Below, piece by piece: positions 28,192 through 37,409 of a DNA stretch of 64,000 nucleotides. Made by a program: the position numbers and the translations under genes. The first letter of the stretch is position 1; each line of letters opens with the position of its first letter. The notes beneath the pieces were generated by a model. The model had not been told where the DNA came from and did no database searches. It saw nothing but the letters and a program-made list of their open reading frames with translations. Source of the DNA: DATKMP01 sp963790045 (GTDB lineage Bacteria; Bacteroidota; Ignavibacteria; UBA10030); the NCBI GenBank assembly GCA_963790045.1, contig CAWBMS010000007.1, positions 372,001 to 436,000 of the forward strand, in the 5' to 3' direction.

Positions 28192-28794
28192 TTACTTTCT
28201 CCTCCGCTGAAGTTCGTTCAAGACATTCCGTATGCTCAAACCGCGTTCCTGCAATAACACTAAGAGGTGATACAGTAAATCCGCAGATTCTTCTGCAAGA
28301 CGTGTATCATCTTGTTTCAATGAAGCGATCACCACCTCCACACCCTCTTCCCCGACTTTTTGTGCGATGCGTGTGATACCTTCTTTAAATAATTTTGTTG
28401 TGTACGAACCTTCCGGCATCGCGCGTTTGCGGTCGGCAATGACAGATTCCAGTTCCACAAGAATATCCGAGATGCCAGACACTTCCGATTCTCCAAAACA
28501 TGTGTATGTTCCTGTGTGGCAGACAGGACCGCATGGGTTTGCATAAATCAACAAAGAATCATCGTCACAATCGGGATGAACAGAAACAACGTCTAAAAAA
28601 TTTCCGGAGGTTTCACCTTTTTGCCACAACCGCTGTTTGGTGCGGCTCCAGAATGTAACGCGCTTATCGGCAAGCGTTCGCTCGACCGCTTCGCGATTCA
28701 TAAATCCTACCATCAAGACTTGTTTTGTTCGCGCATCCTGCACGATGGCGGGCACAAGCCCGTTGAGTTTGCTGAAATTTAATTGATCAATCAC
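28192..28794 (-). CDS. hisIE: Bifunctional phosphoribosyl-AMP cyclohydrolase / phosphoribosyl-ATP pyrophosphatase
   Basis: 200 residues catalysing histidine steps 2 and 3. N-terminal HisI (about 1-110): MVGFMNREAVERTL, FWSRTKQRLWQKGETSGN, and metal ligands in HPDCDDDSLL and CHTGTYTCF. C-terminal HisE (about 115-200): GSYTTKLFKEG, QKVGEEGVEVVIA and EESADLLYHLLVLL. Last gene of the his operon, overlapping hisF by 4 bases. Confidence 0.96.
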   Translation of the reverse strand: MIDQLNFSKLNGLVPAIVQDARTKQVLMVGFMNREAVERTLADKRVTFWSRTKQRLWQKGETSGNFLDVVSVHPDCDDDSLLIYANPCGPVCHTGTYTCFGESEVSGISDILVELESVIADRKRAMPEGSYTTKLFKEGITRIAQKVGEEGVEVVIASLKQDDTRLAEESADLLYHLLVLLQERGLSIRNVLNELQRRRK

Positions 28795-29546
28795 AGTCGC
28801 ACCGCTACATTATGAGTTCGTAAAAATGTTTTTAATTCGTTGATGCTGATGATGCCGTAATGAAAAATCGATGCGGCAAGAATGGCGTCGGCTCTGCCGC
28901 GCACGACAGCATCGAGCGCATGTTCTTTTGTTCCTGCACCGCCAGATGCGATGACCGGAACGGGTACGGCATCGGCAAGTGCATTGAGCAATTCTAAATC
29001 ATATCCGCTTTTAGTTCCATCACGATCCATCGACGTCACGAGCAATTCGCCGGAACCGCGTTCAACGACTTCTTTTGCCCATGCAATCGCATCGCGCCCG
29101 GTTGGCTCTGTGCCCGCTTTCGTCCAGACAGTCCATAAATCCTTTTGTCGTTTTACGTCGATCGCTGTTACGACCGACTGTGCACCGACACGCGCGCTTG
29201 CTTCGCTGATGAATTTCGGACGCGCTAATGCCGCCGAGTTGAGCGACACTTTATCTGCACCGGCTTCCAACGCCCGCACGATGTTGTCCACAGTACGCAA
29301 TCCGCCGCCGACAGCAAACGGAATTTGAATCGCTTCCGCGATGCGTTCTACCATTTTCAAAAACGTATTGCGTTCTTCCAATGTTGCGCTGATGTCGAGA
29401 AATACTAATTCGTCTGCGCCTTCGTCGGAATAACGCGCGGCAAGTTCCACCGCATCGCCGGCATCACGTAAGCCGAGAAAGTTTGTGCCTTTCACCGTGC
29501 GCCCGTCTTTTACATCGAGACATGGAATGATTCGTTTGGTTAACAT
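28791..29546 (-). CDS. hisF: Imidazole glycerol phosphate synthase, cyclase subunit
   Basis: 251 residues, a TIM barrel. Catalytic acids are in RIIPCLDVKDG (Asp11) and VVTAIDVKR; phosphate-binding loops VGGGLRT and ASGGAG are present. With HisH it converts PRFAR and glutamine-derived ammonia to IGP and AICAR. It is separated from hisA by 3 bases and overlaps hisIE. Confidence 0.97.
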   Translation of the reverse strand: MLTKRIIPCLDVKDGRTVKGTNFLGLRDAGDAVELAARYSDEGADELVFLDISATLEERNTFLKMVERIAEAIQIPFAVGGGLRTVDNIVRALEAGADKVSLNSAALARPKFISEASARVGAQSVVTAIDVKRQKDLWTVWTKAGTEPTGRDAIAWAKEVVERGSGELLVTSMDRDGTKSGYDLELLNALADAVPVPVIASGGAGTKEHALDAVVRGRADAILAASIFHYGIISINELKTFLRTHNVAVRL

Positions 29547-29549
29547 AAT

Positions 29550-30269
29550 CTATTGCGAAAGTTTTTCAAGTTCGTCTAAGGTAACACGGTTTTCGTAAAT
29601 TGCTTTGCCGATAATTGCACCGGCAACTTTTGTGTCGATCAATCGGCGGATATTGTTTGCAGACGAAATTCCTCCGGACGCAATGATGGCGGTTGATGGA
29701 AATGCTGAAGTCAGCCGCCGATAGAAATCATCGTTCACACCGGCAAGCATGCCGTCACGCGAGATGTCCGTGCAAATAAACGACGCTGCGCCGCGTTGAA
29801 TCAAATCGAACATAACTTGCACCGGTTCGCGCTTGCTGTCTTCGATCCATCCGCTGATGGCAACCGCGTCATTTTTTACATCGATGCCGATAATAATTTT
29901 TTGACTGCCAAATTTCTGCAGCCAGTACTGCGCCAGCTCCGGCGACTTCACCGCGACACTGCCGATCACAACGCGCTTCACACCGAGTGTCAGCAAGTTC
30001 TCAATATCTTCTGTCGCGCGAATGCCGCCGCCGACTTCGATTTCGATCCCAGGCACGGTTAAAATTTGACGGATGGATTCAACATTGATTATTTTTTTTT
30101 CTTTTGCGCCCTGTAAATCGACAATGTGCAAGAAACGCAATCCTGCATCTGCAAATTGCTGCGCAACAACTTTCGGCGATTCTGCGTACACCGTTTGCTG
30201 TGCGTAATCGCCCTGGCGCAAGCGCACGCATTTACCGTCATAAATATCGATTGCGGGAATGACTAACAT
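29550..30269 (-). CDS. hisA: ProFAR isomerase
   Basis: 239 residues, TIM barrel homologous to HisF. Catalytic Asp residues in VIPAIDIYDGKCVRL (Asp8) and IIIGIDVKND, phosphate loops VGGGIR and ASGGIS. Catalyses the Amadori isomerisation of ProFAR to PRFAR. Starts inside the end of hisH (7-base overlap). Confidence 0.97.
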   Translation of the reverse strand: MLVIPAIDIYDGKCVRLRQGDYAQQTVYAESPKVVAQQFADAGLRFLHIVDLQGAKEKKIINVESIRQILTVPGIEIEVGGGIRATEDIENLLTLGVKRVVIGSVAVKSPELAQYWLQKFGSQKIIIGIDVKNDAVAISGWIEDSKREPVQVMFDLIQRGAASFICTDISRDGMLAGVNDDFYRRLTSAFPSTAIIASGGISSANNIRRLIDTKVAGAIIGKAIYENRVTLDELEKLSQ

Positions 30270-30874
30270 AATTCTATAAAATTCCTAAGCATTTGTAGTC
30301 CGGCGTGGCTGGATTTCTCCGGATGAAATTGCACGCCGTAAAAATTATTTTTCCGCACGGCAGATGTGAATGGTAAACCGTATTCTGTTGTGCCGATGGT
30401 TTCGGGCACTATCGGTGCGCGGTACGAATGCACGAAATAAAAATATTCGCCGGAACGGATATTGGTGAACAACGGATTTTCTTGAACGATCTCCACTTGA
30501 TTCCATCCGATCTGCGGCACTTTAAGATTCGGCGACGATACGGAGAAATGTTCGATCTCGCCGGAAATAATCCCGAGGCAATCTGTTGCGCGTTCAGTGG
30601 ATCGGTCAAATAAAATCTGCATGCCAAGACAGATACCGAGAAACGGCACGCGTGCTTCTTTCAACCACGAAACCAATCCGACTTTGTACAATGAATCGAT
30701 AGCGCTTCGTGCTTCGCCGACGCCGGGTAAAATCAATTTATCAACGTTGTCCAATTCTGTTTGGTCGGAAGAAATGATGTACGTTGCATCTAAACGTTTC
30801 AGTGCATTCACAACCGAACGAATGTTGCCTGCGCCGTAATCGATAATGCCAATTTTGGGCGATGCACCGTTCAT
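30263..30874 (-). CDS. hisH: Imidazole glycerol phosphate synthase, glutaminase subunit
   Basis: 203 residues, class I glutamine amidotransferase. Nucleophile Cys in FLGICLGMQILF, and the His-Glu of the triad in VQFHPEKSS. It supplies ammonia to HisF. It overlaps hisB by 4 bases (ATGA) and hisA by 7. Confidence 0.97.
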   Translation of the reverse strand: MNGASPKIGIIDYGAGNIRSVVNALKRLDATYIISSDQTELDNVDKLILPGVGEARSAIDSLYKVGLVSWLKEARVPFLGICLGMQILFDRSTERATDCLGIISGEIEHFSVSSPNLKVPQIGWNQVEIVQENPLFTNIRSGEYFYFVHSYRAPIVPETIGTTEYGLPFTSAVRKNNFYGVQFHPEKSSHAGLQMLRNFIELC

Positions 30875-31968
30875 AACATTCCTTTTGTCGATGGCAAGAC
30901 ATTGAGCAATCGCTCGTTCAGAACAATTGCCTGACTCAGCGCGCGCGCCGTTGCTTTGAACATTGCTTCAATCTTATGATGATCATTGCGTCCGGAAACT
31001 TTGACGTGCAGATTGGCACGTAAGCCATCCGCAAATGCGCGGAAAAAATCTTCCACAAGTTCTGTCGGTAATTCACCGACGACATCGCGTGCGAATTTCG
31101 CTTTGAAGACACAGAAAGGCCTTCCGCTCAGATCGAGTGCAACCTCTGCAAGTGATTCATCCATCGGCAATAAAAATCCGTACCGGCCAATGCCGCGTTT
31201 ATCGCCCAACGCCTGGCGAATTGCTTCGCCGAGCGCAAGCCCGGTATCTTCGACCGTGTGATGTTCATCGACACGCAAATCGCCTTTCGCTTTTATTTTC
31301 AAATCGATAGAAGAATGTTTGGCAAACAATTCTAACATGTGATCGAAAAATCCGATGCCGGTAGAAATCGACGATGTGCCCGTTCCATCCAACGCAACAT
31401 CGATCACGATGTTTGTTTCTTTCGTGACACGTTCAACATGCGCAGAGCGCTCCGACTTAATGATATATCTGCTGATGTCTAAAAAATCTGGAGAAGCAAA
31501 ATCGGCTTTCGTTTTTTTATCCGATGAAAGACGCATGACTTTGCATCCGATGGCACGCGCCATTTCAACATCGGTTTCACGGTCGCCGATAACGAACGAG
31601 TGCGATAGATCGATAGAATTGTTTTTTAAATATTTTTCTAACAAACCGATTTTAGGTTTACGGCATGTGCAATGCTCTTCCGGTCCGTGCGGACAAATAA
31701 ATATTTCTGAAAAATGAATTCCTTCGCCTTCCAACAGTTTCAGCAATTTTTCTTGCACAGTCTGGAATGCGGTGAGCGGATAACTTTTTGAACCGAGATG
31801 ATCTTGATTGGAAACCATCAGAAGCGTGAATCCGCGCTGCACTAACAATTGCAATCCGCGGATAACGCCGGGAATCAATTCTAATTCTTCAAGCGAATCG
31901 ACCTGTTCATCTTGCGGTTCGACGATCAATGTTCCGTCGCGATCTATAAATAGAACTTTCATCGGCAT
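30871..31968 (-). CDS. hisB: Bifunctional histidinol-phosphatase / IGP dehydratase
   Basis: 365 residues from ATG 31968 (MPMKVLFIDRDGT); a start at 31962 would give an ATGA overlap with hisC. N-terminal HAD phosphatase (about 1-165): DRDGT, SNQ, zinc loop CPHGPEEHCTCRKP, GDRETDVEMA. C-terminal IGP dehydratase (about 175-365): GIGFFDHMLE, DEHHTVEDTG, SGRNDHHKIE. The E. coli-type fusion, together with gene order GDCBHAF-IE, is notable outside proteobacteria and may reflect transfer or common operon structure. Confidence 0.95.
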   Translation of the reverse strand: MPMKVLFIDRDGTLIVEPQDEQVDSLEELELIPGVIRGLQLLVQRGFTLLMVSNQDHLGSKSYPLTAFQTVQEKLLKLLEGEGIHFSEIFICPHGPEEHCTCRKPKIGLLEKYLKNNSIDLSHSFVIGDRETDVEMARAIGCKVMRLSSDKKTKADFASPDFLDISRYIIKSERSAHVERVTKETNIVIDVALDGTGTSSISTGIGFFDHMLELFAKHSSIDLKIKAKGDLRVDEHHTVEDTGLALGEAIRQALGDKRGIGRYGFLLPMDESLAEVALDLSGRPFCVFKAKFARDVVGELPTELVEDFFRAFADGLRANLHVKVSGRNDHHKIEAMFKATARALSQAIVLNERLLNVLPSTKGML

Positions 31969-33001
31969 ATTTCTTTCAACGTTTTCAGCAGTTGGTTGTT
32001 TTCTTCCGGCGTTCCGACGGTGATACGCAGACAATTTTGCAGCATCGGCTCTGTTGTGCGGTTACGAATAATGATACCACATTCCACAAGTTTGTTGTAA
32101 ATATCGTTTGCATTGATAAACCGTACAAGTAAAAAATTCGCATCTGATGGAAAAACCGTTTGCACGCATGGCAGTGTTGCAAGTTCGGCAGCAAGACGTT
32201 TGCGTTCACTCAAAATTTTCTTCAACGTTTCCCGCATCTGATTCGCGTTGGACAATGCTTCCAGCGCCATTTTGCTTGTTAAGCTGTTCACGTTGTATGG
32301 CGCTTTTACTTTGAGTGCGTACAAACGATGATCGGATCGGCAACGCAGTATCCCAATCGTATTCCTGCCAATCCCCACGCTTTCGAAAGTGTACGCATAA
32401 CGATCAAATTATTTTTCTGCATGACACAATTTGCCAACGACGGCTCGGATGCAAAATCGATATATGCTTCATCGACAACGACCACGGCATTCAATTGACA
32501 TAACGATAGAATATCGGATGTGCGCAACAAATTTGCTGTGGGATTATTGGGTGAACAACAAAAAATTATTTTCGTGCTTGCATCGACAAGTGAAATCGTT
32601 TTTTCAACATCGATCTGGAATTGTTCCGTCAATAAACATGAACGCACTTCCACGTCTTGCACGGAAGCAGCAACGCGGTACATGCCGTACGTCGGTTCCA
32701 GCAATAAAATCGAATCGTTCTTCGGCTGGCAAAAAATTCGCACCAACAAATCGATCACTTCATCGGAGCCGACACCGATAAAAATATTTTCAGGTTTCAC
32801 AGAATTCATATCCGCAAGCTGTTTGCGCAATTGTTGTTGAAACGGATCGGGATAACGATTGAGTTCCAATTCTTTGTGCACAACACTGCCGTAGGAGTTT
32901 TCGTTTGCATCCAGCAAGACACCGGAAAGAAAATCCTGACGCGCACTGTGATACGGCTTCAGCGCACGGATATTAGAACGGACAAGCGATTCAATATTCA
33001 T
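31959..33001 (-). CDS. hisC: Histidinol-phosphate aminotransferase, frameshifted
   Basis: PLP-dependent transaminase. The N-terminal part has LDANENSYGS, NRYPDP, GVGSDEVIDLL, SPNNPTAN, VDEAYIDF and the PLP lysine in RTLSKAWGLAGIRLGY. It then stops at 32306; the remainder (ALKVKAPYNVNSLT to the C-terminus) lies in another frame. Adding one base to the A run in ACAAACG (about 32323-32325, T on the coding strand) restores ADPIIVLYALKVKAPYNVN and 347 residues, the family length. As written no complete enzyme is made; an indel error is likely because every other his gene is intact. Confidence 0.9.
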
Positions 33002-33008
33002 AGGACTC

Positions 33009-34301
33009 TCATGATTTTTTTAAACGACCGGTAACAGCGCGTGCGTGTGCTTCCAAACCTTCTGCTTTTGCAAAGTCCGACAAAACCGGTTCGAGCATTT
33101 GTAATCCTTGGCGCGTCAATGTTTGGAATGTCACCATCTTCATAAAACTTTCTACCGAAACGCCGCTGAACCATCGTGCAGTGCCGGAAGTCGGCAGCGT
33201 GTGATTCGTGCCGGAAGCATAATCGCCCGCTGTGACCGGCGCAAAGCGTCCGACAAAAACAGAACCGGCATTGATAATCGATGGAATGATGTTGGTTGCA
33301 TCCTTTGTGTTGATAATTAAATGTTCCGGCGCGTACTCATTGGAAAATTTCACAGCATCATCCATCGATTCGACAATCAATGCAAAACTATTGTTGAGTG
33401 ATTTCAGTATGATTTCGCGTCGTGAAAATTCTTCCGCACGCTGTTGCAATTGTGAAGAAACGCTGTCGACAAGCAAACGGCTTGTTGTAACGAGAACAGC
33501 TTGCGCATCAGGATCGTGTTCTGCTTGCGAAATTAAATCGAATGCAACCACTGCAGGGTCGGCGCCTTCATCGGCTATGACCAGCACTTCCGATGGACCG
33601 GCAAGCATATCGATTGCTGCGCCGTCGAAGTCATTGGAAATAAATTGTTTTGCTGCTGCTACATAACGATTGCCCGGCCCGAAAATTTTATCGACCTTCG
33701 GAATTGATTGCGTGCCGTACGCCATTGCAGCAATTGCCTGCGCACCGCCGACTTTATATACTTCACGAATTCCCAACGCATCGGCGGCAACAAGCACATA
33801 CGGATCGACATAACCGTTTGTCTTGGGCGGCGAACACAACACGATACGCGAGCAACCTGCGAGCGTTGCTGGAATACCGAGCATCAACACGGTGGAGGGC
33901 AACGGCGCAGAACCGGCTGGCACATACAAACCTACGCGTTCTATAGCACGCGGTTCGCGCCGACAGAGAACGCCGGGCATGGTTTCCGCTTGTTGTACGG
34001 TAGGAATTTGTGTTTGATGAAACGTGCAAATATTTTTTATGGCTGTCTTCAATGACTGTTGGAATTTTTCGGGAACATTTTTTCGCGCTGCTGCAAATTC
34101 TTCTACACTCACACGAATGTTTTGTATCGACACTTTGTCGAATTGTTTCGTGTATTCCCGCAGCGCAGCATCACCGCGCTGTTTGACATCGAGACACATC
34201 TTTTGGACAGCATCGTTGGCAAACGTTGCCGATTGCGACGGGCGTGTTATCAAACGCTTTCGCTGTTCATCGCTCAACCGTTGTGCATCGTAAATCTTCA
34301 T
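33009..34301 (-). CDS. hisD: Histidinol dehydrogenase
   Basis: 430 residues, normal length. NAD-dependent oxidation of histidinol to histidine in two steps. Motifs: YVPAGSAPLPSTVLM, GPGNRYVAAAK, zinc/catalytic region QAEHDPDAQAVL and EYAPEHLII, and TSGTARWFSGVSVESFMK near the C-terminus. It overlaps hisG by 4 bases and precedes hisC by 7. Confidence 0.97.
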   Translation of the reverse strand: MKIYDAQRLSDEQRKRLITRPSQSATFANDAVQKMCLDVKQRGDAALREYTKQFDKVSIQNIRVSVEEFAAARKNVPEKFQQSLKTAIKNICTFHQTQIPTVQQAETMPGVLCRREPRAIERVGLYVPAGSAPLPSTVLMLGIPATLAGCSRIVLCSPPKTNGYVDPYVLVAADALGIREVYKVGGAQAIAAMAYGTQSIPKVDKIFGPGNRYVAAAKQFISNDFDGAAIDMLAGPSEVLVIADEGADPAVVAFDLISQAEHDPDAQAVLVTTSRLLVDSVSSQLQQRAEEFSRREIILKSLNNSFALIVESMDDAVKFSNEYAPEHLIINTKDATNIIPSIINAGSVFVGRFAPVTAGDYASGTNHTLPTSGTARWFSGVSVESFMKMVTFQTLTRQGLQMLEPVLSDFAKAEGLEAHARAVTGRLKKS

Positions 34302-35173
34302 CGAATAATTGTTTCAATCGGTGTAACAACAATGCCGCTGGCACCGGCGGCTTTCAATTTTTCCATCACATCCCAGAACACATCTTCTGCAATCACGGAA
34401 TGCACCGCAACCATGCCTGCTTCAGCAAGCGGCACAATCGTCGGGCTTTTTAAACTCGGAATAATACTTTTAATTTTCTGCAATGAATGCACCGGTGCAT
34501 TCAACATCATATAACGTTTGCCGCGCGCATCCAGTGAGCCGCGCATACGGATTAACAGCCGGTCGATCATTGCACGCTTCGTTTTATCTTTGAGCACTGT
34601 ACGGTTTGCCATCAGCACTGCCTGCGATTCAAACACCGTACAAAAAACTTTCAAGCCGTTCATCTTCGCCGTCGTTCCGGTAGAGACAATATCACAAATT
34701 GCATCTGCAACATCAAGACTCGGTGCTAATTCGACCGAGCCGCTGAGTTTAATAATTTCGGCTTTCACTTTTTCTTTTTTCAAAAACTCTTTCAGCGTAT
34801 TGGGATACGTCGTGCCGAGGCGTTTTCCGTTTAAATCCTTCACCGAGCGGATCCCAGAACGCTGCGGAACGCTGATCATCAATTTGCAACCGCCAAAGCC
34901 CAACGGGAGCAGCACTTCAACATCTGCGTTGTGTTCTTTAATAATATTTTCGCCGACAATGCCGAGATCGGCAACGCCATCCTGTACATATTCGGGAATA
35001 TCGTCGTCGCGAATCGCGAGAATATCCAGATCGAAATTCTTGCATGGGGAATACAAGCTCTGTTTGAGATATTCAAAATTCAATCCGCATGCACGCAGCA
35101 GCGCAACCGATTCTTCCGTTAATCGTCCGTTGCGTTGGAGCGCGATTTTCATTCTTCCGTTTTTTGCTAACAT
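34298..35173 (-). CDS. hisG: ATP phosphoribosyltransferase, long form
   Basis: 291 residues, the long homohexameric form with a C-terminal regulatory (histidine-binding) domain from about 215 (IVPLAEAGMVAVHSVI). The catalytic part has MKIALQRNGRLTEESV, GVADLGIVGEN, PRP-binding ICDIVSTGTT. First committed step of histidine synthesis and normally feedback-inhibited by histidine. ATG 35173 is preceded by GGAG, which lies inside the operator-like inverted repeat directly abutting the start codon. Confidence 0.95.
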   Translation of the reverse strand: MLAKNGRMKIALQRNGRLTEESVALLRACGLNFEYLKQSLYSPCKNFDLDILAIRDDDIPEYVQDGVADLGIVGENIIKEHNADVEVLLPLGFGGCKLMISVPQRSGIRSVKDLNGKRLGTTYPNTLKEFLKKEKVKAEIIKLSGSVELAPSLDVADAICDIVSTGTTAKMNGLKVFCTVFESQAVLMANRTVLKDKTKRAMIDRLLIRMRGSLDARGKRYMMLNAPVHSLQKIKSIIPSLKSPTIVPLAEAGMVAVHSVIAEDVFWDVMEKLKAAGASGIVVTPIETIIR

Positions 35174-35191
35174 ACTTTACTCCGGTAAAGT
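35174..35191 (-). promoter_or_regulatory. Operator-like inverted repeat at hisG start
   Basis: ACTTTAC-TCCG-GTAAAGT, 7-bp arms with a 4-bp spacer, immediately adjacent to the hisG start codon. The GGAG ribosome site falls within it. A near-identical copy precedes the TrpR-like gene. Confidence 0.8.
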
Positions 35192-35207
35192 TCTTGGTTT
35201 AAAAAAA

Positions 35208-35489
35208 TTATTTGGTCTTTTTCACCATCATTGTGTACCCGCCTTTGCCGCGGCGAAGCCACTGGCCGACGCGGGCGATGGTACGCGAGCTCAACCCTGT
35301 TTCTTCGACAATTTGGCTGTAAGACAAGCCTTCAGCAAGCATTCGCGCAACTTTCCAGCGTTCGGCGAATTCTTGAATTTCCAGTTCCGTTAATAAATCA
35401 CGGAAAAACGACCGGCATTCTCCTATCGATTCTAACGTGAGAATGGCGTTGTACAATTCGTCGATTTCTTTATGCTGAAGCTTTTTCAT
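35208..35489 (-). CDS. TrpR/YerC-family transcriptional regulator
   Basis: 93 residues. A single helix-turn-helix domain of the TrpR superfamily, YerC/YecD branch: LTLESIGECRSFFRDLLTELEIQEFAERWKVARMLAEG (helices), then the HTH LSYSQIVEETGLSSRTIARVGQWLRRGKGGY. Family members of this type are predicted regulators of histidine genes in other phyla (HisR). Here it is the first gene of the his transcription unit, 34 bases before hisG, and carries its own operator copy, implying autoregulation. The ligand is presumably histidine, by inference. Confidence 0.88.
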   Translation of the reverse strand: MKKLQHKEIDELYNAILTLESIGECRSFFRDLLTELEIQEFAERWKVARMLAEGLSYSQIVEETGLSSRTIARVGQWLRRGKGGYTMMVKKTK

Positions 35490-35507
35490 ACTTTACTCAG
35501 GTAAAGT
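35490..35507 (-). promoter_or_regulatory. Operator-like inverted repeat at regulator start
   Basis: ACTTTAC-TCAG-GTAAAGT, identical arms to the hisG copy, abutting the start codon of the TrpR-like gene. The promoter itself should lie upstream in 35508-35664, shared with the divergent etfB. Confidence 0.8.
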
Positions 35508-35664
35508 ATAACGGTTTCTTATTTCAAAGTCAAGCAGATTATTCAGCAGAACGCTGACGGCTTGTTCGTTTATCAAAACTTTCATACTTTGTTTGTGAGC
35601 AAGTGTAAAATTATATAAACATCGGTCAAATACGAATTTATCTATTCACTAATTACTACGTACT

Positions 35665-36411
35665 ATGAAAATTGCAGTCTGTATTAACCATGTTCCCGAT
35701 ACTGCCGCACGCATTGCCGTCGGCAGCGACGGGAAATCTATCGATAAAAATGGCGTTACCTTTGTCGTCAATCCGTACGATGAATTTGCGATTGAAGAAG
35801 GTTTGCGCCTGAAAGAAAAAAACGGCGGCGAAGTCATTGCTGTTTCACTCGGCGGCGACCTGCACAAAGAAACGTTACGTAAAGCGTATGCGATGGGCGT
35901 GGATAAAGCGGTCTTGTTAAAAGACGAAACACCGCGTGATTCTTTTTCTGTCGCACGCGCTCTTGCGAATTATCTGAAAGAGCTTGCCCCAGAAATTATT
36001 TTCTTTGGCAAGCAATCCGTTGACGGCGACGACGCTGCTGTTGGCGTCATGGTGGCTGAACTTTTAAATATGCCCTCTGTTTCTACCATTGTGAAACTAG
36101 ATATTGCAAACGGAAAAGCGACAGCAGAACGAGAAATCGAAGGCGGACGCGAAACGGTCGAAACAACCTTACCGGCGGTCTTCACGGCTCAAAAAGGATT
36201 GAATGAACCGCGGTATCCATCGCTCAAAGGAATTATGCAATCAAAGAATAAACCGATTGAAGAAAAAACTCCCGCGGCAGCGCAACCGAAAGTAGAAGTG
36301 ATCGCACTTCGTAAACCCGCATCAAAAAATGCTGGAAAGATTGTGGGTACCGACGTGAGTGCTGTTCCAGAACTCGTACGATTGCTTCACGAAGAAGCAA
36401 AAGTTATTTAA
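35665..36411 (+). CDS. etfB: Electron transfer flavoprotein, beta subunit
   Basis: 248 residues. ETF-beta signatures: CINHVPDTAARIAVG, VNPYDEFAIEEGLRLKEKNGGEV, ALANYLKELAPEIIFFGKQSVDGDDAAVG, and the recognition-loop region before PRYPSLKGIMQSKNK. With EtfA it shuttles electrons from acyl-CoA or other flavin dehydrogenases. No dehydrogenase partner is visible in the window. Followed after 20 bases by etfA. Confidence 0.95.
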   Translation: MKIAVCINHVPDTAARIAVGSDGKSIDKNGVTFVVNPYDEFAIEEGLRLKEKNGGEVIAVSLGGDLHKETLRKAYAMGVDKAVLLKDETPRDSFSVARALANYLKELAPEIIFFGKQSVDGDDAAVGVMVAELLNMPSVSTIVKLDIANGKATAEREIEGGRETVETTLPAVFTAQKGLNEPRYPSLKGIMQSKNKPIEEKTPAAAQPKVEVIALRKPASKNAGKIVGTDVSAVPELVRLLHEEAKVI

Positions 36412-36431
36412 TGTTGAATTGAGAGTTAACC

Positions 36432-37406
36432 ATGAAAATTTTAGCAGTTGTAGAACAACGAGACAATAAATTCAAAAAAAACGCGTACGAAGTTGCTGCC
36501 ACCGCGCAAGCAATCGCGAATCAAACAAGCGGAACAGTAACGGTATTGGCAATCGGTAATGCTGTGCAAACCATCGCCGCCGAACTTGGCGGATACGGCA
36601 CATCGAAAGTGATTGCGGTGCAACATCCCAAATTAGAAAACTATTCTGCTACTGCGTATGCAAAAATTGTTGCGGAAATCGCAACGAAGGAACAGGCAAC
36701 TGTTGTCCTGATTTCAGCGACAGCAGCAGGAAAAGATTTTGCACCGCGCGTTGCAGTGAAACTCGATGCCGGCATTGCAGCAGACGTGACGGCATTGAAA
36801 ATTGAAAACGGCGAAATCATTGCTACGCGTCCTGTCTATGCAGGCAAAGCATTGACGGATATCAAAGTAACGTCTGCAGTAAAAGTGTTTACACTCCGCC
36901 CCAATGTATTTCCCGCGGGAACAACAAACGGCAACACAGCAGCGGTCGAAGTTGTCGATGTCCCGCTTACTGATTCTGACTTTGCATCTCGTGTCACTGC
37001 GACATCGCAAGCATCTGGAAAAATAGACGTTGCCGAAGCTGATATTATTGTTACTGGCGGCCGTGGCATGAAGGGACCGGAAAACTTCAAAATGCTCGAA
37101 GAACTTGCCGGTACTGTCGGCGCTGCGGTCGGCGCCTCGCGTGCTGTGGTGGATGCCGGATGGCGGCCGCACGAAGAGCAGGTTGGACAAACCGGCAAAA
37201 CGGTTTCGCCATCGCTGTATGTTGCGGTTGCGGTCTCCGGTGCCATTCAACATCTTGCCGGCATGTCGTCCTCCAAATATATTGTCGCCATCAATAAAGA
37301 TAAAGATGCGTCGATCTTTCAATCGGCAGATTACGGCATCGTTGCCGACGCGTTTGAAATTGTACCGGCGATGACGCAAGAGATAAAAAAGCTGTTAGGG
37401 AAATAA
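36432..37406 (+). CDS. etfA: Electron transfer flavoprotein, alpha subunit
   Basis: 324 residues. The N-terminal domain resembles EtfB; the C-terminal FAD-binding domain has GGRGMKGPENF, GASRAVVDAGWRPHEEQVGQTGKTVSP, LYVAVAVSGAIQHLAGM and IVAINKDKDASIF. Partner of EtfB, one operon, 3 bases before the DUF151 gene. Confidence 0.96.
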   Translation: MKILAVVEQRDNKFKKNAYEVAATAQAIANQTSGTVTVLAIGNAVQTIAAELGGYGTSKVIAVQHPKLENYSATAYAKIVAEIATKEQATVVLISATAAGKDFAPRVAVKLDAGIAADVTALKIENGEIIATRPVYAGKALTDIKVTSAVKVFTLRPNVFPAGTTNGNTAAVEVVDVPLTDSDFASRVTATSQASGKIDVAEADIIVTGGRGMKGPENFKMLEELAGTVGAAVGASRAVVDAGWRPHEEQVGQTGKTVSPSLYVAVAVSGAIQHLAGMSSSKYIVAINKDKDASIFQSADYGIVADAFEIVPAMTQEIKKLLGK

Positions 37407-37409
37407 TAG

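Noticed and set aside
34518..35393. 291-codon + strand open frame over hisG and the TrpR-like gene
   Set aside because: Antisense to two recognised genes, low-complexity composition, no start signal.
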